Shown: one piece after another, positions 21,139-27,878 of the stretch
Layout: the number at the start of each line of letters is the position of its first letter
Numbering within the stretch: the first letter of the stretch is position 1
From: a bacterium
GTDB lineage: Bacteria > Patescibacteriota > Minisyncoccia > UBA6257 > Brennerbacteraceae
Reading direction: 5' to 3'
Assembly: GCA_027310425.1 (NCBI GenBank)
Contig: DAIDAW010000003.1
Span: forward strand, 1-28,342
DNA length: 28,342 nt
Notes under the pieces: generated by a model
Told to the model about the DNA's origin: nothing
Database searches by the model: none
Seen by the model: only the letters and a program-made list of their open reading frames with translations
Program-made: the position numbers and the translations under genes

Positions 21139-22359
21139 ATGAAATACTCAATCGAAAAAATTTTATCATTTGCGAAATATATTCGAATGGCGCCGGATGA
21201 AAAGGCCGCAATCCGGCGTGTTCTGCAAGCGGAATTCGCGCGCGTGAGCGCGCAACGCGCAAGAAATGACACAGCCGCCGGTCTTCTGAAATGGTCGGAC
21301 ATACTGTCCATACAAATTAAACCGATTATACTTATGCCTATCATTCTTATTCTCGCGTTATTGCTCGGCGGCGGAACATCAGCCCTGGCGGAACGCGCAC
21401 TGCCCGGAGACACACTCTATCCGGTTAAGATTCAAGTGAATGAGCGACTTGCCGGCACATTCGCGCTAACGCCCAAAGCGCAGGCTGAATTGGATGCGAC
21501 TCTTGCGCAGCGCAGGCTGCAGGAAGCGGAACAACTCGCAATCCAGTCGCGCCTTGATGCTTCAACGCAGCAGGAATTGGCAGCGAATTTTCAAAACCGC
21601 GCCAATAAAATACAGGCTGTCTTGAACGCTTCCAGCACGATTTCGTCCCAGGATGCCTTGGAAATCAGTTCTGACTTTCAGGCATCGCTGAACGCCCACA
21701 AGCGCATCCTTGAAGGCATTGCAAACGGCAGAAAAGCCGATGTGGCGCTCGCCGTGCGCAACCTTGCGTCGCTGATCGAAGACGAACAAAGCAACACAAA
21801 AGTGCAAGTGGATGAGTCGGAGCAAACCGTAAAATCCGAAACGAGCACTGAGATCCAGATTGCGGCACAGAACAAATTTAACGAGGTTCAGCGCAAAATC
21901 CAGGAAGTCAAGAATTTCATCTCGAAAAAATCCCTCGTGCTTGGCGCTGACGCAGTCGTCCAAATACAGGCGCGCGTACAGGCAGCTTCAGACCTTGTCG
22001 TCAAAGGGAAAACCCAACTTGACGCAGGAGCATATGGGGATGCATTCGTGACATTCCAGCAGGCGCAAAGCATTGCGCAGGAATCAAAGCTTTTAGTTGA
22101 AGCGAAAGTCGATTTCGAAGATCATGAGTCCGATGAGAATGAATCCTCGACCCCGACTACTGCAACGTCTTCTCCATCGATGAATGCAAGCTCGACATCG
22201 CACTTTAAGGTGAATGTACAAGATTCCGACGATGAGAATAAAAAGAATAGAAGTGAAAATCGTGGCGTTGAAGGCAGTGGTGAAGGATCCCCTGAAATTC
22301 ATACGAACGGTTCTTCAGTGGAATCCAACGGAACAGTGCATATTGATTTGGATTTGTAA
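21139..22359 (+). CDS. Membrane-anchored DUF5667-like protein, putative anti-sigma factor
   Basis: The 406-residue protein has a short cytoplasmic N-terminal region (1-58), one membrane helix (about 59-79) and, just after it, the DUF5667 signature ALPGDTLYPVKIQVNERL (87-104). A long helical extracellular region (to about 330) follows, then a Ser/Thr/Asp/Asn-rich tail. Bacterial DUF5667 proteins are often found next to ECF sigma genes and resemble anti-sigma factors. The 58-residue cytoplasmic part has no HxxxCxxC zinc motif, so it is not a classical ZAS domain and sigma binding is inferred from position only. It is co-transcribed with the sigma gene and ends at a strong terminator. Confidence 0.85.
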   Translation: MKYSIEKILSFAKYIRMAPDEKAAIRRVLQAEFARVSAQRARNDTAAGLLKWSDILSIQIKPIILMPIILILALLLGGGTSALAERALPGDTLYPVKIQVNERLAGTFALTPKAQAELDATLAQRRLQEAEQLAIQSRLDASTQQELAANFQNRANKIQAVLNASSTISSQDALEISSDFQASLNAHKRILEGIANGRKADVALAVRNLASLIEDEQSNTKVQVDESEQTVKSETSTEIQIAAQNKFNEVQRKIQEVKNFISKKSLVLGADAVVQIQARVQAASDLVVKGKTQLDAGAYGDAFVTFQQAQSIAQESKLLVEAKVDFEDHESDENESSTPTTATSSPSMNASSTSHFKVNVQDSDDENKKNRSENRGVEGSGEGSPEIHTNGSSVESNGTVHIDLDL

Positions 22360-22376
22360 TCCGAATCAAAGCGATT

Positions 22377-22425
22377 AACGCAAAACGAAAAACGCCGGAG
22401 AGGCGTTTTTCGTTTTGCGTTTTTC
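22377..22425. terminator. Bidirectional terminator with 20-bp stem
   Basis: A perfect 20-bp inverted repeat (22377-22396, 22402-22421) with loop GGAGA and T-rich ends on both strands. It lies between the convergent DUF5667 gene and dnaX. Confidence 0.92.
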
Positions 22426-23556
22426 CTATTGCGAAAACGTTTCCAAAATCGCGAGTTCCGCGGGCAGCGTCGGCAGCGCGGAGCGTTTTGTCTGCGGTAA
22501 CGCGGCAAGGAATTCGCGGATGAGACGTCGGAGCATTTGCTGGTCGAACGCAGCCGCAAGTTCTCCAAGCTGTTTTCTCTCTTCTTCGGAAAATTCCTGT
22601 TCCAATTCCGAAACATATCCGGCATCCATTTTAAGAACTAGGATTTTTTCCAGCAGCGTTGTTGCCAGGCGCAAAATTTCGTATATCTGAAGGCCTTGAT
22701 TTTGCGCGCCGGCAAGATAACGGATGCTTGCGGCAGCATCGCGTTTTACAAGGTGTGAAAGAAATTCGTGCAGTTTTTCGAACCGGATCGAACCGATAAT
22801 CTGTTCAACTTCGTCGAGCGTGATTTTTTTATCCGATGAAAAGGCGACGAGCTGCGAAAACAGGGATTCCGCGTCGCGGATGCTTCCTTCTGCAAGGCGC
22901 GCGATATGATGAAGCGCTTGCGGTTCGATATCAATACCTTCTTTTTGTTCAATATCTTTGAGTTTTTTCACAATATCCCGGCTCGACAACCGTTTGAAGT
23001 CGAACCGCTGCACGCGCGACAAAATAGTCGCAGGCAATTTTCCTGATTCGGTTGTTGCCAAGACGAATATCGCGTGCTCCGGCGGCTCTTCGAGCGTTTT
23101 AAGCAGAGCGTTGAATGCCTGCATCGTGAGCATATGCGCTTCGTCCACGATGAAAACTTTATATTTCGTTTTAACTGGTGCGAATTTGATTCCTTCCTTG
23201 AGCTCGCGAATTTCGTCAATGCCGCGGTTCGAGGCGGCGTCTATTTCAATTAAATCCAGAGATTTGCCTTGTTCGATGTCCGTGCACGATTCGCATGTAC
23301 CGCACGGCTCGATGCCCGTTTTGGATTTTTTCGGATTCACACAATTGACGGTTTTTGCGAAGAGGCGCGCCATAGTTGTTTTTCCGGTGCCGCGCACGCC
23401 TGCGAATAAATACGCATGCGCAATGCGGTTGAGCAGAATCGCATTTTGCAAGGTTTGTTTAACTGCTTCCTGATTTACAAAATCGGCGAATCGCTGGGGT
23501 CGATATGCTCGGTAAAACACAAGCGGATGTGTGGAGTTTTGTTCTTTTTTCGGCAT
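22426..23556 (-). CDS. dnaX: DNA polymerase III clamp-loader subunit DnaX (gamma-length)
   Basis: This AAA+ ATPase loads the sliding clamp during replication. Walker A is GVRGTGKT (53-60). Zinc-binding cysteines are C72, C85, C88 and C91. Walker B is VFIVDEAH (134-141), sensor 1 is LATTE (166-170), and the SRC-like motif is SRVQ (180-183), keeping the arginine finger R181 but with V in place of the usual C. At 376 residues it lacks the tau-specific C-terminal domains that bind DnaB and the polymerase, so only a gamma-type product is encoded. The start at 23556 lies 6 nt after an extended -10. It is terminated by the shared 20-bp hairpin. Confidence 0.95.
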   Translation of the reverse strand: MPKKEQNSTHPLVFYRAYRPQRFADFVNQEAVKQTLQNAILLNRIAHAYLFAGVRGTGKTTMARLFAKTVNCVNPKKSKTGIEPCGTCESCTDIEQGKSLDLIEIDAASNRGIDEIRELKEGIKFAPVKTKYKVFIVDEAHMLTMQAFNALLKTLEEPPEHAIFVLATTESGKLPATILSRVQRFDFKRLSSRDIVKKLKDIEQKEGIDIEPQALHHIARLAEGSIRDAESLFSQLVAFSSDKKITLDEVEQIIGSIRFEKLHEFLSHLVKRDAAASIRYLAGAQNQGLQIYEILRLATTLLEKILVLKMDAGYVSELEQEFSEEERKQLGELAAAFDQQMLRRLIREFLAALPQTKRSALPTLPAELAILETFSQ

Positions 23557-23562
23557 GCTTCT

Positions 23563-23571
23563 ATGGTAACA
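23563..23571 (-). promoter_or_regulatory. Extended -10 of dnaX, leaderless arrangement
   Basis: TG-T-TACCAT on the minus strand (hexamer 23563-23568) ends 6 nt before the dnaX ATG. A terminator hairpin (23579-23607) occupies the -35 region. Confidence 0.6.
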
Positions 23572-23577
23572 CAGAAT

Positions 23578-23607
23578 CGAAAAGCCGACATATGATGTCG
23601 GCTTTTC
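23578..23607 (-). terminator. Terminator of the 43-aa cysteine-rich gene
   Basis: A perfect stem GAAAAGCCGACA/TGTCGGCTTTTC (23579-23590, 23596-23607) lies 7 nt after the TAA of the minus-strand small gene and directly upstream of the dnaX promoter. Confidence 0.75.
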
Positions 23608-23613
23608 AAGTTT

Positions 23614-23745
23614 TTATTTGATCGTGCCAAGACACCGTGATGGAAACATTCTCCCCTTAATAAAGGGTATCCATATGAGCTTCAGGCACAACATACCTTT
23701 TTTCCAATTTGGGTAAGTCGCGCCGCATTTTGAGCATCGCGCCAT
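23614..23745 (-). CDS. Very small cysteine-rich protein, 43 aa
   Basis: On the minus strand an AGGAGG Shine-Dalgarno 5 nt upstream, an extended -10 (TG-G-TATAGG at 23767-23775) and a terminator right after the stop frame a 43-codon ORF (ATG 23745, TAA 23614-23616). The peptide starts MARCSKCGATYPNW and has four cysteines (C4, C7, C20, C38). The N-terminal CxxC followed by two more cysteines suggests a zinc knuckle or redox motif. It is basic. I recognise no family. The complete set of signals is the evidence that it is a real gene. Confidence 0.65.
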   Translation of the reverse strand: MARCSKCGATYPNWKKGMLCLKLIWIPFIKGRMFPSRCLGTIK

Positions 23746-23766
23746 GGCAACCTCCTTTCATATGTA

Positions 23767-23775
23767 CCTATACCA
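23767..23775 (-). promoter_or_regulatory. Extended -10 for the 43-aa gene
   Basis: TG-G-TATAGG on the minus strand, 22 nt before the ATG at 23745, leaving room for the AGGAGG site. Confidence 0.5.
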
Positions 23776-23781
23776 CAAAAC

Positions 23782-24186
23782 CTATTTTTTGAAAACAAAC
23801 AGCTGGTAGCCGATATAATTCCAGACAAAAGCGGCGATGGTTCCCAGAAACGCGCCGATATACGCGCATACAACAAAACGCGCGCCGCACAGGTTGGCGG
23901 AAACGAATGAAGAAGCGGCGGTTACGTTGATGAATAATCCGACAGCGCTCACGAAAGAAAATTTGAACAGTTGGAGCCGCTGCGTTTCTTGCGCGCGATC
24001 CCGGAATACCCATCGTGTATTGAAAATATAGCTGTTGAGCACTGCTGCCGAAAACGAAATCGCTTTGTACGTTGGATACGAAAATAATCCATCGTGTTGG
24101 CCGAAAATAAACAAAAGTGCTCCCAAGACCGCCCAGTCCACGGCGGTATTGAGTATCCCCACGATGCCGAACCGTACAAAACGCAT
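23782..24186 (-). CDS. GtrA-family membrane protein
   Basis: The 134-residue protein has the four-helix GtrA/DPMS-like pattern. FVRFGIVGILNTAVDW at the start is the typical opening of the family, and the centre has NSYIFNTRWVF (about 51-61), another family mark. GtrA proteins are thought to move or help use lipid-linked sugars for surface glycosylation. The ATG is 1 nt after the stop of the TraD-like ATPase, so translation is coupled. This link to a DNA-transfer-type ATPase rather than to a glycosyltransferase is unusual. Confidence 0.9.
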   Translation of the reverse strand: MRFVRFGIVGILNTAVDWAVLGALLFIFGQHDGLFSYPTYKAISFSAAVLNSYIFNTRWVFRDRAQETQRLQLFKFSFVSAVGLFINVTAASSFVSANLCGARFVVCAYIGAFLGTIAAFVWNYIGYQLFVFKK

Positions 24187-24187
24187 A

Positions 24188-26632
24188 TTAAAGTTTCTCT
24201 TCCGAAGACCCCGACGCTGCTTGCGCGGGTTGCACTGGAGATTCCGCGGGCTTTGCCGGGAGATAGCGCTGATTGATTGCGTCGAGCACCGCGTCGCGCG
24301 GCTGCGCGTATTTCGTCCTGTTCTCCGTTATGATTTTTTGCATCATCGCGGAATCGGTTTTCCCGGGCCGATCGATTTCTATATTGAAGGCACTACCTGT
24401 TTTTCCGCGAATCAGGGGGCGCACGTATGCGTTGAAATTATCAAGCCGGATCAGGTCCTGTTCCGAAAACGACGGTTTGAAATAATCCTTAATGGCGTTC
24501 GCGTCATCCACCTCGATGCGAAACGATACGATGGTCCCTACGTTGCCGAAAATCGCCGCCTTGATGTCTTCGGGCACCTGTTTGATGTACTGGTGCGCGA
24601 TCGCGAGCGACAGCCTGAATTTGCGCGCTTCCGACAGGATGGTTGCGATGGTTTTCGTCACGACATTCTGGAACTCGTCGATATAGAAATAGAAATCCGT
24701 GCGTTCGCCTTGGTCGCGTTCGATGGCGTACATGAAAATTTTTCCCACGAGCAGCAATCCGAGGAAAAACGCGTTGGTTTCTCCGAGTTTTCCTTTCGAA
24801 AGATTCACGATCAGAATTTTCTTATTATTGATAATATCGCGGAAGTCGAGGCTTGATTTTTCTTGTCCGATAATCGGCTTGATAAAATCATTGGCGATAA
24901 ACGGCGTGAGTTTCGAATTCACCCAGATGGACATATTCGACAATCCCCAATCGCCCGATGCCTTTTCCGCCTCTTTTTTCCAGAACAGTACCACTGAAGG
25001 GTCCGGGCAGCGGCTGAGCAATTCCTGGCGGAACAGCGAATCGGAAAACACGCGCTGCACGTCCAGAATCGTGGGCGTAATAATCGGATCCTGCATCAGC
25101 AGAAAGAGAGTATTTTTCAGGTATTGTTCGAACATCGGGCCGCCAGTTTCCTGCAAATTGTATATTTTCCCGATGACTTCGATGAGTTCGTTCGCGATGA
25201 ACGTCCGCTGCTGGGGCCGCGCCCGGTCATACTCGAGCATGTTGAATGCCATGGGATAATCGATATCCGCGGGATTGAAATACACAACATCCTGAAGCCG
25301 GGATTCCGGGACAAAACTCAATACGTTTTCCGCATCGTCGCCATGAGGATCGATGAATGCGATGCCGTTGCCCGACTCGATATCCTGGCGGATAAGATTT
25401 TTCAGAAACGTGCTTTTCCCTGTGCCGGTTTGTCCAATGACATAGAGATGCCGAAACCGGTCTTCGGTCGTCATGTGCGCGGTTTTCCGCTGACCGCGGT
25501 ACACGGACGCGCCCAGCACGATGCCTTCCTGCGGCAACTCAATGGGCGGCGCTGCCTGGCGCGCTTTGATTTGCGTCACTTTGGCGATATCGAGCATAGC
25601 ACGCGTGGGAAGATGCGCAATGCTTGCTAATTCCTGCGTATTCAAAATCAGTTTCTGGTCGCTGCGAAAATGTCGGAATGAATAATCATACGCGCTTTTC
25701 AGCTCGCGGTTGCCTTTGAATTGCTTGAGCGTCAGGCTATTCCCTTTTGGTTCGGCATAAAGCGGATAAACCGATCCAATCTGATCCATGAACATTTTCG
25801 CCCGCTCCTCGGTTTCGCACGAAACAACCAGGCGGATATTGGCTTCGAGCAACGGCTTTGCCATTTTTTTCCCCACTTCTTCCACAAGCTGCGCGTCGAC
25901 CGGTTCCGTGCGCCCGGATTCCGCTTGTGTGTTCGATGAAGACTGAGAAAAGGCGGATAGCGCCGCTTTTACAACTTCTTTTTCCGGAGTCGAACCGGCG
26001 TGTTCGATTGCGTCGCGGAGAGACTCTCCTTTTTGGAGATGTGCGGATATTTTTTTGAAAGTTTTCAGAACTGTCGGCTGCGCTTTTTTGAATATGATTT
26101 GTAAAGCAATGCCGTCTCCTTCTTTCAAGAGAGACGAAAAGATGTTGAGCACCGGCAGAAGCGAATCTTCTTCCATCGTTTCATAGGTTTTGATGGGCAG
26201 AATGCGCTCCTTGGTTTGCGCAAGCGATGCGACGAGCGTTCCTCCTTTGGGATTGAAAATGTTGTAATCATCGACGATTTCGGCGATTGAACCGGACCAG
26301 AATGCCTGCACAAGCTGGATGAGCGAATTGACTTCTTTTTCATGCACCGCGAAATAGAAATGAATTTCTTCGCCGGTGTTGTGCACTGCGATTTCCATTA
26401 CCGGCGGCATTTTGAAATCGGCAAGCGAACCGAAGAGCTGTTCGGAAAGCGCTGTTTCCTGTTTCCAGTCTTTTTTCGATTCTTCAAGCGGTCTGAAAAG
26501 CACTACGTGCACCAGTTTGTATTGGAGCGCGTTTCGAAGCTCGCGCTGCTCCTGCCATTGCGAAATAAAATACCACAACGCGCCGATGCCTACCGCCGCT
26601 CCGATGCCGATGATGAACAGGAGGATATCCAT
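24188..26632 (-). CDS. HerA/TraD-like ATPase with N-terminal membrane anchor and DUF8128-like region
   Basis: The 814-residue protein has a membrane anchor (about 3-23), a long N-terminal region (to about 370) resembling the DUF8128 segment found in CPR proteins, and a P-loop ATPase domain of the VirD4/TraD/HerA (DUF87) type. Walker A is GQTGTGKST (400-408), a DPHG segment is at 428-431, Walker B is FYFYIDEFQ (647-655), and the glutamine switch is in AHQYIKQ (Q681). The C terminus is Pro/Ala/Ser-rich. Proteins of this shape are widespread in Parcubacteria, usually annotated as T4SS-like DNA-binding proteins, but no relaxase, VirB4, VirB6 or pilin gene is present here. It could pump DNA or protein across the membrane; this is inference. 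Confidence 0.88.
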   Translation of the reverse strand: MDILLFIIGIGAAVGIGALWYFISQWQEQRELRNALQYKLVHVVLFRPLEESKKDWKQETALSEQLFGSLADFKMPPVMEIAVHNTGEEIHFYFAVHEKEVNSLIQLVQAFWSGSIAEIVDDYNIFNPKGGTLVASLAQTKERILPIKTYETMEEDSLLPVLNIFSSLLKEGDGIALQIIFKKAQPTVLKTFKKISAHLQKGESLRDAIEHAGSTPEKEVVKAALSAFSQSSSNTQAESGRTEPVDAQLVEEVGKKMAKPLLEANIRLVVSCETEERAKMFMDQIGSVYPLYAEPKGNSLTLKQFKGNRELKSAYDYSFRHFRSDQKLILNTQELASIAHLPTRAMLDIAKVTQIKARQAAPPIELPQEGIVLGASVYRGQRKTAHMTTEDRFRHLYVIGQTGTGKSTFLKNLIRQDIESGNGIAFIDPHGDDAENVLSFVPESRLQDVVYFNPADIDYPMAFNMLEYDRARPQQRTFIANELIEVIGKIYNLQETGGPMFEQYLKNTLFLLMQDPIITPTILDVQRVFSDSLFRQELLSRCPDPSVVLFWKKEAEKASGDWGLSNMSIWVNSKLTPFIANDFIKPIIGQEKSSLDFRDIINNKKILIVNLSKGKLGETNAFFLGLLLVGKIFMYAIERDQGERTDFYFYIDEFQNVVTKTIATILSEARKFRLSLAIAHQYIKQVPEDIKAAIFGNVGTIVSFRIEVDDANAIKDYFKPSFSEQDLIRLDNFNAYVRPLIRGKTGSAFNIEIDRPGKTDSAMMQKIITENRTKYAQPRDAVLDAINQRYLPAKPAESPVQPAQAASGSSEEKL

Positions 26633-26634
26633 GC

Positions 26635-27045
26635 CTATGAACGCTCCTGTAATTTAATCAATTCGTAGAACTCGTTGACGAGCGTATCGTGGTATTGGTC
26701 GATGAGATACGGATTTTTCGTCTGATATGCGAGCTTGGTTGCCTTGTATAAGTCGTCGCGCACCGCCATGGTTACCAGGCTTTTCACGGTATTCTGGATT
26801 TCCTGGGGCACGGCCACCGGCGGCGGAACCGGAGGCATGGGTGCTGCTCCTTGCGTTTGCCGTTGCGCATCCGAATCTCCGGAATCATTCGTTCCGGAAC
26901 TTTGCTGCGGCTGGGGCGCAATGCGTTCCTGGATAATTTCATGCAGAATTTGTTTTTCCTGCTCCGGAGTCAGTGCGGGTAAAGCCGCGGTTTTTTCCTG
27001 GAATGCGGTTTTGATTTGATCAATATGGTTCTGTTCCTTGTCCAT
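26635..27045 (-). CDS. Acidic/proline-rich small protein upstream of the ATPase, 136 aa
   Basis: The protein has an N-terminal charged helix (1-45), a Ser/Gln/Pro-rich linker (46-80) with an APMPPVPPPVAVP stretch, and a C-terminal helical domain (82-136) with NPYLIDQYHDTLVNEFYELI. It has no membrane helix. The stop lies 2 nt before the ATPase ATG, so the two are translated together and are likely partners. The start lies 6 nt after an extended -10 box, giving the ATPase module a promoter of its own inside the serS run. The family is not recognised. Confidence 0.8.
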   Translation of the reverse strand: MDKEQNHIDQIKTAFQEKTAALPALTPEQEKQILHEIIQERIAPQPQQSSGTNDSGDSDAQRQTQGAAPMPPVPPPVAVPQEIQNTVKSLVTMAVRDDLYKATKLAYQTKNPYLIDQYHDTLVNEFYELIKLQERS

Positions 27046-27051
27046 GCGTAT

Positions 27052-27060
27052 AGTATAGCA
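27052..27060 (-). promoter_or_regulatory. Extended -10 of the ATPase module, leaderless arrangement
   Basis: TG-C-TATACT on the minus strand (hexamer 27052-27057) ends 6 nt before the ATG at 27045. It drives the 136-aa protein, the ATPase and GtrA. Confidence 0.65.
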
Positions 27061-27072
27061 CTCCAGGCGCCC

Positions 27073-27864
27073 CTATTTATAATAGATTTTGTCCGGATAG
27101 CGCGCGTCAATATAACGGAGTTGCGGCAGATTCGGCATTTTGAGCACGGTTTGGATTTTTGCGTACGTTTCTTCGGGCGAGATACTTGTTCGTACCAAAA
27201 TATACCATCTCTGCGAAGTTTCAAACCTGATATAGCCCGCGCCGACGGATTCTTTCTCAATCACTGCTTCGGTAAGGATGCGCAAATTTTGGCCGGCATT
27301 CCAGTATCGGATGAGCGATTCGAAGAATGGCAGAGGAAGCGTTGCTGTTCCTAGCACGGGTGCGGCGCCGCTTTCATCGGTGATTCTCAAATATTTGTTC
27401 GCGGACGTCGCCGTTACTTCGCGGAACGGAATCGATCCTTCGTCGATCGCATAACAAGTTGTGCGTCCTGAAACGCACCAGAGCGCAACCGTATCGCGCG
27501 GCGTCGCGCGCACGATGAGCGTACGCGCGGGAACGTTATATACGAATTGGAAATTCCTCATTTCCGGAAAGGAGTTGATGAGAGTGATATCCAAGGATTT
27601 TTTATCCAAGAAAAGCGCATTGGTTTTCGGCACGAAAATCGGACTCGACGCATTGATATACTTCCAGGCTGCCTGCGCGATGCTTTTATTCAGGTCGTCG
27701 CGCACCTGCGCTTCGACTGTTTGAATTCTGAACCTCGTTGAGTAGAGCAATATGTATGCGCCGAAGAACGTGAAAAATACCGATCCGGCAACGATAAAAT
27801 ACCGGATCCGGCGCCGGAATTTACGGCGACGTAAAATATCATCGCGCGAGGACGAATCTGCCAT
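27073..27864 (-). CDS. FtsQ/DivIB-like cell-division protein
   Basis: The 263-residue bitopic protein has a basic N terminus (RRRKFRRRIR), a membrane helix (about 22-42), a POTRA-like region (about 44-115) and a beta domain. It ends in LRYIDARYPDKIYYK, the strand typical of FtsQ C termini (D-L-R-Y-P-D-R-I form). FtsQ links FtsBL and other divisome parts outside the membrane. Overall similarity is low, so the name rests on topology and the C-terminal motif. It starts 14 nt after the serS stop on the same strand, with no terminator, and has no Shine-Dalgarno sequence. Confidence 0.7.
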   Translation of the reverse strand: MADSSSRDDILRRRKFRRRIRYFIVAGSVFFTFFGAYILLYSTRFRIQTVEAQVRDDLNKSIAQAAWKYINASSPIFVPKTNALFLDKKSLDITLINSFPEMRNFQFVYNVPARTLIVRATPRDTVALWCVSGRTTCYAIDEGSIPFREVTATSANKYLRITDESGAAPVLGTATLPLPFFESLIRYWNAGQNLRILTEAVIEKESVGAGYIRFETSQRWYILVRTSISPEETYAKIQTVLKMPNLPQLRYIDARYPDKIYYK

Positions 27865-27878
27865 ATAAAAAGGTTTTC

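Noticed and set aside
24035..24856. 273-codon plus-strand ORF opposite gtrA and the TraD-like ATPase
   Set aside because: It lies antisense to strong P-loop motifs (Walker B region). Length alone is expected in sequence of this GC content.
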